DNA of 64,000 bases from Luzula sylvatica (lineage: Eukaryota; Streptophyta; Magnoliopsida; Poales; Juncaceae): contig OX326958.1 of NCBI GenBank assembly GCA_946800325.1, positions 24,077,914 through 24,141,913 of the forward strand. The letters are read 5' to 3'. The notes under the pieces are model-generated. The model did not search any database and had not been told where the DNA came from. It worked only from the letters and a program-made list of their open reading frames with translations. Below, piece after piece: positions 10,148 through 21,559 of the stretch. Numbering within the stretch: the stretch's first letter is position 1; every line of letters begins with the position of its first letter. The position numbers and the translations under genes are program-made.

Positions 10148-11763
10148 TTTTTTTTTTGAAGGAATGGCAAGCGCGATGCACGCTCGATCCATTCATTTTT
10201 CATTAAAAAAATCAAAAGAGTTACATAATCGTCAATTATTTACAACCATATGAAAAGAAGAAAATAAATTATACAATGCAACTTCCTATCCGTACTAAAT
10301 CTATATTCCGCCCGTTGCATTACAACTTGCCCCATTGATTAATGAGGTCCCTTATCGCTCTTACCAAGAGCCCGTGCATTCTCCCCTTGTGTTGAAAGAT
10401 TCTTAAATTTCTCTCCCTCCAAATGGACCAAATGGTTGCCAACCATTTTACGTCCCAAACCCTTGCATCTCGGTTCGTTTTGGTGTTTCTAAATGACCAC
10501 CAAAAAAGGAGAGGTGATTCCGAAAGTGGTGAAGCCAACGGTTCTATGTCTCGCCATATTTCGATAGTGAAGGGGCATCGTAATAGGAGGTGATCTACGG
10601 TCTCCATATCACCGGAGCAAAGTGAACAAAGAGGATTATGGGGCCAACCTCTTTTTGAGAGATTATCCGCCGTGAGAATACGGTTATTTAGTACTAACCA
10701 TCCGAATAACTTGACCTTAGTCGGGGCTTTGAGTTTTAAGAGAGTTGTCGTCCATTCGCATACGTAACCGGGGTGAGCTATTCGGGCATACATCATACTC
10801 GTGTTGTATCGAGGAGGTTCTAAATTTGGTGTGTTCCCATTTAGCACTAGGTCGGTTAGTGGGTGGTTTGTACTTAGAGCGTTATACATTGGAAGTAGGC
10901 GTTGTAGTTCTTTCAAGAAGTGTGAACTTAGGTTGGCGGCAATATTGGTGATCTCCCCGGCATTTCGCACGTTGTATAGCGTCATAATCGTTGCGGACCA
11001 TTGACACTCTTTGTCAACATCTAGCTTAAATAACCACTTCATTGCCAACGCTTGATTGTGTTGTTCAAGGTTAATAACGCCCATTCCTCCGTGTTCTTTT
11101 GGTAAACATACTCTCTTCCAATTTATAAGACAATGTCCTCCCAAGATCGTGTCTTCGCCTTTCCAAAAGAAGGCTCTCATGATTTTGTTTAGTTCGTCAA
11201 TTACCCCTTTTGGTAATATGAAAGTTTGCATGAAAAAATTGGGGATCGCCCCCAAGACCGATTTGACCAAGGTAGCTCGGCCTCCTAGCGTAAGTAATTT
11301 GTTCTTCCAATTATTGACTTTTCTACGTACTTTGTCAATAATGGGTTGAAAAATAATCTTAGTCGGTTTTTTGTATGAGAGGGGGAGCCCTAAATATTTC
11401 ATCGGTAGTGGCTTTTTCTGGCATCTCGTAAGGGTGGCAATGTGAGGGTGTAATTCTTGGGGAATCGCAATTGGAACAAAACCACTCTTGTCCCAATTGA
11501 TCTCAAGACCCGATACCTTGGAGAACAATGATATGGTGTGCATGATAATTCGTAAGTTATTTGGATGTGCTTCAACAAATAGTAAGGTGTCATCCGCATA
11601 TTGTAAAGTAGTTGGTGCAAAGATAATTGGATTAGTAAGGAGGGGCCGCATCTTCGCAATCATAATTTGCAAAGCATCAACCGCTAAAGTAAAGAGGAGC
11701 GGGGATAGAGGATCCCCTTGTCGCAAGCCCCTTTTGTGTTTGAAGTAAGTGCCTCGCATTCCA
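10148..11763 (-). mobile_element. 5'-truncated LINE with poly(A) tail and 15-bp TSD
   Basis: On the minus strand the element begins inside the reverse transcriptase domain and ends in a poly(A) tail, seen as poly(T) at 10146-10157 on the plus strand. It is flanked by the perfect direct repeat TTTGTTGGTATTATT (10133-10147 and 11764-11778). 5' truncation, a 3' A-tail and a variable-length TSD are the signature of target-primed LINE insertion. Perfect TSDs and a long open frame indicate a young copy. Confidence 0.92.
10320..11759 (-). CDS. LINE ORF2 fragment: reverse transcriptase and zf-RVT
   Basis: An open frame of 479 residues from a plant L1-type ORF2. It starts just before the fingers/palm motif RGLRQGDPLSPLLF and contains the catalytic YADDTLLF box (about residues 54-61). 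The thumb motif PMKYLGLPLSYKKP follows, then the connecting region FFWKGED...INWKRVCLPKEHGGMGV. A C-terminal zinc-binding zf-RVT segment is present (CSLCSGDMETVDHLLLRCPF). The endonuclease and the start of the RT domain are missing because the insertion was truncated, so this cannot make a complete ORF2 protein. No stop interrupts it. The ATG at 11759 is only the first in-frame ATG after the truncation, not a real start. Confidence 0.9.
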   Translation of the reverse strand: MRGTYFKHKRGLRQGDPLSPLLFTLAVDALQIMIAKMRPLLTNPIIFAPTTLQYADDTLLFVEAHPNNLRIIMHTISLFSKVSGLEINWDKSGFVPIAIPQELHPHIATLTRCQKKPLPMKYLGLPLSYKKPTKIIFQPIIDKVRRKVNNWKNKLLTLGGRATLVKSVLGAIPNFFMQTFILPKGVIDELNKIMRAFFWKGEDTILGGHCLINWKRVCLPKEHGGMGVINLEQHNQALAMKWLFKLDVDKECQWSATIMTLYNVRNAGEITNIAANLSSHFLKELQRLLPMYNALSTNHPLTDLVLNGNTPNLEPPRYNTSMMYARIAHPGYVCEWTTTLLKLKAPTKVKLFGWLVLNNRILTADNLSKRGWPHNPLCSLCSGDMETVDHLLLRCPFTIEIWRDIEPLASPLSESPLLFWWSFRNTKTNRDARVWDVKWLATIWSIWRERNLRIFQHKGRMHGLLVRAIRDLINQWGKL

Positions 11764-12150
11764 TTTGTTGGTATTATTAAGCGTATTGTTACTAAAATAT
11801 ATTATTTAAGTGAAATTTCTTGCATACATGTATATGATATTCAAGTAAATGTATTAGTTATATTGAAAAATATAATGATCATATATGCAAATATATTAAA
11901 AATATATAAAAGAAATGCAAAAATATATATATGATGAATATTTTTATCAAATGTATACTTTTATTCAAAAATATATAATGATTATATAAAAAGAATACAT
12001 ATTGGTTATGAAAAATGTATATCAAACATATAAGAAACTATATTAGAAAAAATATATGATATTTAAATTTTGCATGATATTTTCACTTTTTCAGGAGTAT
12101 ATATATGATATGTAATATGTAATACTTTACAGGGGCGCATATGAAATAAA

Positions 12151-13945
12151 GATTATATCTCAATAAGGAGTTGAGGATTATACAAAGAATTAAGCTTATA
12201 AAAGATTTCTATCGTCTCGAATTGTCGCGGGTAGAATCCAAATGAATCCATATCTAAGTAAAAATAATTAATTTTCAATTCTAAACCAATTCTGATTATT
12301 TCACAAATATACGACGAATACGCACATATCTCCGGACGCATAATACAAATTCGACGAAATACGTTTCCATATTAAACTCATAAAAAGTACACTATTCGTT
12401 CGAACGGATCCATACATCTATCAGAACAAATAGTACAAAATCGACCCAATTAACCCATGTATTCAAAATTTGAGTTGTACTTAAAAATTAGGGTTTTGAG
12501 AAATGAAATTAGGATTTGGCGAAGTCTCTCCTGATTTGGTGGAACAAAAGAACTTCTCTAACAAGACCATTGATGCAATATTGATAAGATTTGACCAAGT
12601 ATATTTCTGACCATTCAGCTTGATCTCTATCAAATTGAGATCATTAATCAGTCTATTCAAGTAACACTAACAAACAAAGAGGAGCCTCTCTTTTCCTTAG
12701 TGTTCTTCCTTTCCGACGAGGTTCGGTTATTTGTTGTAAAACCAACAACCTTATATATTTTTCATATTAAAATAGTAGAAAGATCGTCGAAACATTGGCG
12801 ACAAAGCCATGTTGAGGCATTCTCGAAGACGTAGCTACGTGTGAAGCGAGTCAGCCGTCGAGCACGTAAAAGATGATTAAATCTCCCGAAATCATCCACT
12901 AAATACTATTAGAAGTAACCAGATTTAAAAACAACATAATTACATAGTCACAGGTGGGTCTGTTACTGTGATGCACAAAGAAAATTGAACGAAATAATTC
13001 TTTATTTGGGCCAGCCCAATCATTAGATGGGCTAAATAAACTTTATGTTTGTTAAAAAAAAAAAATCGATCCGAACCCGAGGCCCGAACCTTTATTGGCC
13101 TTATGGACTGTCTTGTCTGGCCGGGTCTGAATTCTGGCTGATACTCTTCACTGAGGGACTTGGTAACACTGCTTGCAAGAGTTGAATCTAATTCATCCAG
13201 TTACCCATTCAAGGATGTTTTTGATATTTTTTAAAAATATGATTAGAAGAATTATGTTTAAGAATTCTCACAACAAAATCAAGAGTCGAAGAAAAATAAA
13301 ACATAAATCAGGACCCACTAAGCCCGATGTCAACTATCTTGCTCTAAGCCTCGGGCCTCCTACTCGCGTCGTCACCATCGTACTTCGTGCGCTATTATTT
13401 GATGATCTTTTCACTACGGCGATGCGGAACCATGGCGGAATTTAAGACGAGTGTTTGGAGGAGTTGTAACAAAAAAAAAAAAACTACGTACAAAACTAGA
13501 AGGTCAAATAATAAAAAAAAATACTAGAATAAATATAACGTGTTGAGTCACTAATTATATGCATTTTTCTCCGAAGATCTTTGAAAAATCAAATCATGTA
13601 TAGACACCTGAGTAATTGATTTTATAGTGTGAATACAATATCTAACGTTGGATAAATATTATATTGCGAGAGTATGTTTTGTAGAATTATTGATAGACAC
13701 CTCATTTCACATACCAGTGGAAAGTAGAATAGTTGGTGTATATAGATTTGTTGTGGAACTTAACTAAGGGGTGTCCTACATATCATGACACGATTCTTAA
13801 ATAGTATATGTTGAGCATGCATTTAATTAATCATCAAGATTAAAGAAAATACAAGAAAGCATAAACTAAGTCCTCTTGGCTTTGCTTTGTTAAACCAGAT
13901 AATCCAGTACACGATTTACCTTTAAATAACACTCAGTTGTAGGTG
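12151..13945. other. Spacer between duplication copies
   Basis: No supported gene. A small open frame (13173-13445, 90 codons) in relatively GC-rich sequence (13080-13440, with CCCGAGGCCCGAACC) resembles nothing I know. The block at 12970-13022 repeats the DNA just upstream of the F-box gene but is not followed by an F-box copy. The remainder is AT-rich. Confidence 0.5.
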
Positions 13946-15370
13946 TACGGAAACACGGTTTAAATATTGACTAGTTGGGATTGATTAATTGTTGCCATAA
14001 ATTTGAAGCAAGCACCAATGATTACATATTTTTACAACAAAAATACGGGAAATTTTCAAAAACAATTCCTTCTTTTTTGGATATTCTAAAACCCTCCCAT
14101 CTTTTTGGAAACTCCAAAAAATCTCCTTTACCAAATTTTTATTTTCAAATAATCCCCTATGGAGTTAAAACTAAACATGAATGGTGTTAAAAAAAAAATT
14201 ATGACCAAAATGCCCATCTTTTTATATATGTAGTAATTAAAAGAATATTTTTGTTATTTTTTTTTAATTTTAAAAAGTCCTAAATTTTTTTTGGCTTATA
14301 ATAATTTCAAAAAAATAATTATCATATGTTATATTTATATAATTTTAATATTTCATACATCATATATATTTGACTTTTAAAAAAAAATTCCTAAAAAATT
14401 TACATAAAATAATAATAAGATGAACACAAATATTAAAAGAACACCTTGCAAATATTTAAAAAATAAAATATCATGAAACTATTAAAAAAAAATACATAAA
14501 AGAAGATGGAAAATAAAAAAACTAGATGTTTAGAGAAATATTTTTCTATCAATATATTTTCGAGGTGTTTATTTTATTATTATCTGATGTTAGTTTTTCA
14601 TGAATAATAAATGAAATATTAAAATTATACAAACACAACATTTAATAATTTTATTTTTGTGAAATCACTACATGTTAAAAAATATTATGAATTTTCTTAA
14701 AATCAATAAATTAATGAAAAAATAACAAAATTATTTTTTTAATTACTACATACGAAAATAAAAGAGTGTTTTGGTCAATTTTTTTTTTAACACCATTCAT
14801 GGTTAGTTTTAACCCCTATAGGGATATTTGAAAATAAAAGTTTGGTAGAAAAGAGTTTTTTGGAGTTTCCAAAAAGATAGGGGGTTTTTTTGAATATCAA
14901 AAAAAGATAGGGTTTTTTTTGAAAATTCCCCTTAAAATATCTATTCCAAAATATCTTTTTAAAAAGAAAATGTATAAATTAAAAATATATTTTTGAGCGT
15001 TAGTAAAAAAATCTATTACAAAAAAATTATTTAAGTAAAATGTATGATATTTAAGTAAATGTATAAATTACTATTAAAAATATAATATTATGTATAATAA
15101 TATATTAAAAGAAAATATATATATTTTTCTAAAAAAACATATAATTGAAATTTTCACAAAAATATACTTCTAGAACTCTATTCAAAAATATATACTGATT
15201 ATGTAAAAGTAACATATTGTTTTTACCAAAATATAATCACACATCTAAGAAATTATATTAGAAAAATATATTCGTGATAATTAAGTTTAGCATGATATTT
15301 TATTTTATTATTTTTTACTTTTGCTGGAGTATATATGACATTTATTATTTTACAGGGGTGCATATGGAAT
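13946..15370. repeat. Local duplication, copy 2 (interrupted by a foldback element)
   Basis: Counterpart of 9697-12150: GGAAACACGGTTTAAATATTG at 13950 and TTTACAGGGGTGCATATGGAA near the right end. Its interior carries the foldback element at 14049-14934 instead of the LINE, so the duplication predates both insertions. Confidence 0.65.
14049..14934. mobile_element. Long-TIR foldback element (Mutator-type MITE family)
   Basis: The termini GGGAAATTTTCAAAAACAA and the complement of GGGGAATTTTCAAAAAAAAC form inverted repeats of about 170 bp. They pass through AACACCATTCATG/CATGAATGGTGTT and ATTACTACATA/TATGTAGTAATT. An AT-rich, non-coding middle separates them. The end sequence resembles the element in the squalene monooxygenase intron (37112-37604). 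I could not find an exact TSD. Confidence 0.7.
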
Positions 15371-16644
15371 TATGCATTTATTTTATTATAGTTAGGCGTT
15401 TGTTTGTTTTACTTAGGTTCTAGGAATAAAGTATACGTCTCTCGGAGCAGTGGTCAGTGACTCAGTGGAAGCCTTTCATATTTTCTACATTATAAAATAT
15501 AGTAATAGTAATACAGTACCATAAATATATTTCATCTAAATGGGTTTAAATGAATAATTAGGTCGATTTGTTACAATATATTTCTTAATTTTGCAAATAA
15601 TTTTGTTTCTAAACTGTATTCTTAAAAAAATATTTGAAAAGCCTGTATAGTCTAGTCTACATTCATTGGTTATCATGATTAATTTGAACTTATATAGACT
15701 TACAATCAGATGAAATTATTTTTCCCTTTTTATCCTTTCATTACCTATAAAGTTCAATCTATTCGTACTAAAAAACTGTTCAGAAAAACCAGCTAATTAT
15801 CCAATGGATCTCCAAACAGGAAACAAAAAAAAACTTTGCAAGAAAGCCTCCATTATTAAAAGAAAAAATTGTACAATTAATTGCATTTTTTTTTACATCT
15901 TATAAAGCTTCCATTAATTACATTGTTTAAAGGTAAAGCATATAACTATAATTTTGATAAAATGAACAATTTTTTTTTGTTTTGCAATTTTCGATAATGT
16001 AAGTGTTTGTATGCAATTTAGCAAAAGAAAAAGAAAGGGGAAAGGAATCAAATTCTATTATATGAACAGTGCATACATGACTTGATTTAAATGCAAATAT
16101 TAATGTGTCAGGTATAGTCTTTTCTCTTTGACTATATTCCATATCTAGCTAGCACTGCAATACTGCACTGAGCTCACAACACTGAGTTAGTAGCTTTCTG
16201 TACACACTTGTGCAACACAAAATTTATATAAAATAAAATTTACAAACATTGACAAGATTCCTTGTGTTTTTAGTAAAAAGATTTCTTATGTTATCTATCA
16301 ATCACTCAATTCAGACACAATGCCAATTTCCCTGCAATTATATTGTGTACATTTCTTGCAATAATAATGTTTCAAAAGATTATGATTTAGGGTATTCTCG
16401 AGAAGTAGAGGAAGAGGAGAGGGGGTTTAGGCTGGCAGGGAAGAAAAAAGAGAGAGAGAGTAGAAATAGTTGCCAGTGTGTTGTGTCAGTAGAAAGAAAG
16501 ATCTCTCTCTCTCATCAAAGTTTCAAAGCTTGGTATCGAAGAGAAGTATATTGACATAATTTATTAAGGAATAGTATATTTGAATATTATATAATCTTAA
16601 TAACCCTCCAAAAATATAATACTACACAACTAGTCACAAATTTT
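15371..16644. other. AT-rich spacer
   Basis: No gene is supported. The short frames at 15927-16142 (-) and 16249-16554 (+) lack family features. A GA/CT-rich patch lies at 16405-16515. Confidence 0.5.
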
Positions 16645-16760
16645 CTAATGGCCAGTAGCCCAATTGGCTGAATGTGAGATAAAAAAATTAATGTTGTGAT
16701 ATGTTATGGATTCAAGTCTCATTGACATCAATAAATAGAGGACCACCGAGTTTTTTTCAT
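16645..16760 (+). mobile_element. tRNA-derived SINE copy
   Basis: Contains an internal polymerase III-type A box (TAGCCCAATTGG, about 16656-16667) and B box (GGATTCAAGTC, about 16708-16718), spaced as in a tRNA-like promoter with an inserted A-run. The following CATTGACATCAAT and GAGGACCACCGAG recur at 63190-63420, so this is a repeated family. Boundaries are approximate. Confidence 0.55.
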
Positions 16761-17256
16761 TTAGTATCAGAAAAAGTCACAAATTTAACAGTTCATTCAT
16801 GGCGCATTTCTCCAATAATCCTGTCGAACATCGATTCGAAAAACAACTCGTTGAAAAAAAAAATTACAAAACTAATTCATATCACCTTTTTAAAATCTAA
16901 AAACTAACAGATTTTTAAAAATTCCTAAGCCAACTGTGTTTTGGAATGAGTTATTTTCCGAACATCGATGCTCAATATGGTTATTTGGACATCATATTCA
17001 TCGGCGAAGAGAATAAGATCATGATCATTCCAAAATTTACAAATTTAGTTATTGTGTTTTTATAAATTAAAATTTCGAGATATATCATTTTGTATAAATA
17101 ATAATTGTCTTTTCTAATCAAATTATTTCTCTTCGCTTCTCTCCTTAAATCAAATTCTGACTATGTCGGTGTTCGTGTGATATGCGTGTTTATGAATATT
17201 CACATGTCGATCAATTCACGAATGAATTAGTAAGTTGATTTGTGAATGTATATAGT

Positions 17257-17262
<6 letters not shown>

Positions 17263-17342
<80 letters not shown>
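17263..17342. repeat. (CA)n(TA)n compound microsatellite
   Basis: About 24 CA units run directly into about 16 TA units. The TA part abuts the first of two TIR elements. Confidence 0.95.
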
Positions 17343-17343
<1 letters not shown>

Positions 17344-17346
<3 letters not shown>

Positions 17347-17603
17347 GAGTTCTATCATACACCCTTTTACAAGGGTATTTTGGGTATTTTAGCAATTAAT
17401 TATATTTGTAAAAGGGTGTATCATAAAATTTATCTTTTATAGAAATTATGGTTTAAATGAACAAGAAAAAATTCTAATTTAGTTAAAACATTAATTGATA
17501 AATATATTTGATATCTTACCTTAATTATTCATAAATGGATAATTACTTCAAATACCCTTGAAAATTGGTGTATGATAAGGAAAGGGGTGTATGATAGAAG
17601 CCC

Positions 17604-17605
<2 letters not shown>
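17344..17605. mobile_element. 262-bp MITE inside (TA)n
   Basis: Ends GGGGAGTTCTATCATACAC and the complement of GGGGGCTTCTATCATACAC; non-coding. Both sides are (TA)n tracts, so a TA target duplication is likely but cannot be delimited. It is the mirror image of the next element. Confidence 0.75.
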
Positions 17606-17643
<38 letters not shown>

Positions 17644-17645
<2 letters not shown>

Positions 17646-17886
17646 GGGCTTCTATCATACACATTTTTCCTTATCATACATCCATTTTCAAGGGTATTTG
17701 GAGTAATTATCTATTTATGAATATTTAAGGTAAGATCTGAAATATATTTATCAATTAATGTTTGACAAAATTGGAATTTGTTGTTGTTCATTTAAACAAA
17801 AATGTCCATAAAAGATAAATTTTATGATACACCATTTTACAAATATAATTAATTGCTAAAATACCCAAAATACCCTAGAATTCCCC
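17644..17886. mobile_element. 243-bp MITE inside (TA)n, inverted copy of its neighbour
   Basis: Same family as 17344-17605 but in opposite orientation, separated from it by a 38-bp (TA)n tract. It starts GGGGGCTTCTATCATACAC. Relative to its partner it lacks the second half of the other terminal repeat, ending in the complement of GGGGAATTCTAGGG. Confidence 0.75.

Positions 17887-17949
<63 letters not shown>
17887..17949. repeat. (TA)n(GA)n(G)n compound microsatellite
   Basis: About ten TA units, then about sixteen GA units, then a run of nine G. Confidence 0.95.
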
Positions 17950-18111
17950 AGTAATGTTAAAATACTCAAGTGAGTATTGAGATAATTATACACAAGATTT
18001 TTTAACCATTAGATATGCATAAAGATTAGTGTTTTTAGTTAAAATTTTAGTTTATTTTCTTGAGAGTGGGCCCGATCCAAATTTAGTTTGTAGCCTCTCT
18101 CTCATATATAT

Positions 18112-18228
18112 AAACAATCTAGATATTGTCATTAATAAATTAGGATATATATTTGATAAAAAATTATATTTGATAAATTATAGAAACATGATACTCCTAA
18201 TTTATTAATGACAATATCTAGATTGTTT
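18112..18228. repeat. Perfect 34-bp inverted repeat
   Basis: The arm at 18112-18145 (AAACAATCTAGATATTG...) is the exact reverse complement of 18195-18228, with a 49-nt AT-rich loop. It could be the core of a small MITE or a hairpin transcript. Confidence 0.85.
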
Positions 18229-19656
18229 TTTCTTTTCTTGTTTATGCGCAAATACGAGTAAATAAACACATCATCATTTCACAACATGATAAAAACATGA
18301 TGGTTGGACGGTGTTTTATTTTTCTCGATGTGATGTAGTGTGACTGGATGAGATTTTATACGTGTTGATGTCAACTCAGTAACGTATTGTCAATCCGGTT
18401 GTGTAACGTTACTTTGCAAATATAAACATTGTATGAACTTATGCAATGCCTATTTCTTCGATGTATTTTCAGCTTTGCAAGGATGTATGTGATATTCTTG
18501 CCATTTTGCATTGTTAAAAATCAGATTGGCCCTAAAAATAGTAGGACACTATAACTAACAATAAAAAGCATAGGATGATAGAATTTTTTTATATATGACC
18601 TCGGTTTTGATGAAATTTCAGAATTAGCGAAAGTTAGATCCAATCATCCAATTCGTAGAAGTGATATTTGCGTCATATTATTTAGCGATTTTTTTTTTTC
18701 TTTTTAAAAACATATTTACTGTTGTTAAAGGAAGAAGAAAAAAATTGACGACATTATGTGGCGAGAATACATGGATTTCCGTCTCATAATACATGAACGC
18801 GTACACGCATTTTCCTCTCATAATTTGCCGAAAATATTTTTTAAATCTTATTATCTGATCATTAAATAATTTTCAATAAATAAAAACAATTTTTGCCATA
18901 ATGTGGCGAAAATGATATTTTTACCAATTTGACCAGCTAACGAGGTTATATTATACATAAATAAATTGATGAGAATAATACTTTTCTCTAATACTTTTAA
19001 GAATAGTATTTTGGTAAAATAATTTGTGACCACTCGTTAACCGCCCCGTTGAAAATTGATGGATCAAAAATATGGGCCCGGATTATCTCCAAAGGACTTT
19101 GAACAAGAAAATCCGTCCAAAACTCTTCGCAATTACAAGATTTTAATATTATTTTCAATTGATTTCTTATCGTATTCAGAAACACAAAACAAAATTACAT
19201 GACTAATTTATTTTTATAAGAAATATACAATTTGATATCATTTTTACAAATAATAATGATTTTTTTTAATTTTAAATTCATATAAAGATTTTAGTGTAAT
19301 ATTTTATTATAGGAATTATTAATTAATGGATCGAAAAACGTAAGACTAAAAAAGAGCTTTGAACGGATCTTGTCCGAAACTCTTTGGATATAATCAGGAC
19401 CCGAAAAGGTTTAATTATGTTTTCCTTTTTACGGTTTATCAGGAAATTCCTAGTTATTTTCTTGATAAAATAAATTTTTGCATAGGATAAGACAGAATAT
19501 ATGTCAATGTCGTCCTTTGAACATTCACCTTTCTTACATATAATTATGTATTTATCAAGTTACTTGTTTGTTCATTTTTATAAATAGAAAGAGATCCTGA
19601 CTACGTCACTTGCATATTATGTCACTTAAATATCTCTAATTTATAAAAATATAATT
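18229..19656. other. AT-rich spacer
   Basis: No gene or strong repeat is recognised. Weakly similar blocks at 19045-19130 and 19325-19400 share a CTTTGAAC...AACTCTT pattern. Confidence 0.45.
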
Positions 19657-19659
19657 GTA

Positions 19660-19862
19660 TTATTTGAACTAGTTTTCATTGGAATAAAACTTCCTAAATA
19701 TAATAAATAGGCAAATTTTGGACTGTGAACCAAATAACTTTAGTATTACGCAAAATGGTACAATTATTTGAACTAGTTTTCATTGGAATAAAACTCCCTA
19801 AATATAATAAATAGGCAAATTTTGGACTGTGGACCAAATAACTTTAGTATTACTCAAAATGG
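19660..19862. repeat. 104-bp tandem duplication
   Basis: TATTTGAACTAGTTTTCATT and about 95 following bases occur at 19661 and again at 19765 with a few substitutions. The second unit runs into the left arm of the foldback element. Confidence 0.85.
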
Positions 19863-20404
19863 ACATCAAAGTTCGAAAATTTGGAAAATAACACTCTCGA
19901 CATTTCAAAAGTCGAGAGATTTTAAAAATGGCCGACCTTTAAAAAATCGAGCGTTTTCAGTTCTTAATTTGTCCTTACCGATGTTAATTATCTTACAAAA
20001 AAATTTCAACCTTTCAAAAGTTGAACAAAAATGCTCCACCTTTGAAAGGTCGAGAGCATCAAAAATTCGGTGGATCAATTGTGGTCAAGTGTGTTGTGTT
20101 CAACCGAATTTTTGATGCTCGGTTGAACACAACACACTTGATCACAATTGATCCACCGATTTTTTGATGCTCAAGGTCGAGCATTTTTGTTCAACTTTTG
20201 AAAGGTTGAAATCTTTTTTGTAAGATAATTAACATCGGTAAAGACGAATTAAGGACTGAAAACGCTCGACTTTTGAAAGGTCAGCCATTTTTAAAATCTC
20301 TCGACTTTTGAAATGTCGAGAGTATTATTTTCCAAATTTTCAAACTTTGATGTCAATTTTGAGTAATACCAAAGTTATTTGGTCTACAGTCCAAAATTTG
20401 CCTA
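19812..20404. mobile_element. Foldback element with arms of about 290 bp
   Basis: 19812-20105 and 20121-20404 are nearly perfect reverse complements around a 15-nt spacer, from TAGGCAAATTTTGGACTGT at the outside to GTTGTGTTCAACC at the centre. Several smaller inverted motifs built from CTCGAC/GTCGAG lie within each arm. Non-coding. A related but diverged foldback is at 51412-52115. Confidence 0.85.
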
Positions 20405-21368
20405 AATATAATCATAACATCAAACTATTATTTATGTACCGTTGATATCATATCGGATGCAATATGATACGACGATACGACGGTTTTCAAAAGATCTAGA
20501 ATACAAATACAAATATATGATAATTATTTTAATGTATTTATATTATATCAAAATAATAAATAATTAAATAATATATGAATAATATTTTTAAATTAAATAT
20601 CATGATAATAAATAAAATCAACAAATTAATACAAGTATCATGAAAATATTATGAAAGCTTCATAAATTTATTATATAATAATCTAGAAATTAATTTTAAA
20701 AGTATCCGATATATTTTTATATAAATATAAAATGAAACCAAATATCCTAAAAAGAACATCTTAGCCGTGCTACGGAAGTATATCCTTGAAGTATTATGAT
20801 ATATTTTGAAGTATCTGAAACGTGTTCATAAAAAATAAATATTAAAATAATCAAATATTTCGCGTAACATAACTTATACGTATTCGACATACCAGTATTC
20901 CAAAATTCCCCAACGATTTAAAAATACCCGCGTAACATAAACTATAATACAATTTAATGGTAAAGATACATGTCAAATTTACTCTCGGGCAATCTCATTC
21001 AATATGCTATATTTTATTTTTTTATCACATATGATCTTATTATTCAAAATTCAATTGACAACTGGTGGATTACTTAGTTTATTATTTTAATTTTGTACAA
21101 TATCTGCCGGAATTATTTATCCGAGTAAAATTGATCAAGAAGAAAGGTTCCTACGGTAAATCTGGAGAGATTGAAAAATGTGGAAATAGCATTTATCATT
21201 AAAATATGGTCACAAACTTTATTAACCCCAATCTATAAATTATTGATTTCACTATGTCATAAAGTGTACCTAAATGCATGCGCTTAACACTTGGCTTCGG
21301 TACATCATTTCTTTAACTGGAGCAGTTGGCCGTGGTTAACCACCCCGCCCTTTACAAAAGTAAAAAAC

Positions 21369-21370
<2 letters not shown>
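20405..21370. other. AT-rich spacer and distal bHLH promoter
   Basis: No gene is visible. The last 150 bp are less AT-rich (GGCCGTGGTTAACCACCCCGC at about 21330) and precede the GA-rich 5'UTR of the bHLH gene. Confidence 0.45.
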
Positions 21371-21412
<42 letters not shown>

Positions 21413-21507
21413 AGAGGTGTTTGTGAGGTTATTCGACCTCCATTATAGTGAGAGAGAGAGAGAGAGAGACAGAGAGGGAGAGCTATTTCACTTCACCTCC
21501 ATCTAGT

Positions 21508-21545
<38 letters not shown>

Positions 21546-21559
21546 CTCCATTCTCCATT
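21371..21559 (+). promoter_or_regulatory. Probable non-coding first exon of the bHLH gene, triple (GA)n block
   Basis: Three (GA)n runs (about 21370-21407, 21450-21480 and 21509-21539) alternate with related CACCTCCAT segments. A good donor, ATT|GTAAGT, follows at 21560. The matching acceptor TTCTTCAG lies at 22759-22766, nine bases before the bHLH start codon. I infer a 5'UTR intron of about 1.2 kb; the transcription start is not defined. Confidence 0.55.

Larger units (their letters stand above)
9697..12150. repeat. Local duplication, copy 1 (interrupted by a LINE)
   Basis: GGAAACACGGTTTAAATATTG at the left and TTTACAGGGGCGCATATGAA at the right have counterparts in the same order at 13946 and 15370. 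After removing the LINE (10148-11763) the two copies match over several blocks, for example ATTATTTAAGTGAAAT versus ATTATTTAAGTAAAAT. A further short shared block upstream (7503-7556 versus 12970-13022; GTGATGCACAAAG ... TTTATTTGGGCC) suggests the original duplication was larger and included the F-box promoter. Confidence 0.65.

Noticed and set aside
13173..13445. 90-residue frame in a GC-richer patch
   Set aside because: No domain, no splice context and no homology I recognise; recorded in the spacer entry only.
16645..16760. Functional tRNA gene
   Set aside because: A and B boxes are present, but no cloverleaf can be drawn and the family is repeated with a non-tRNA tail.
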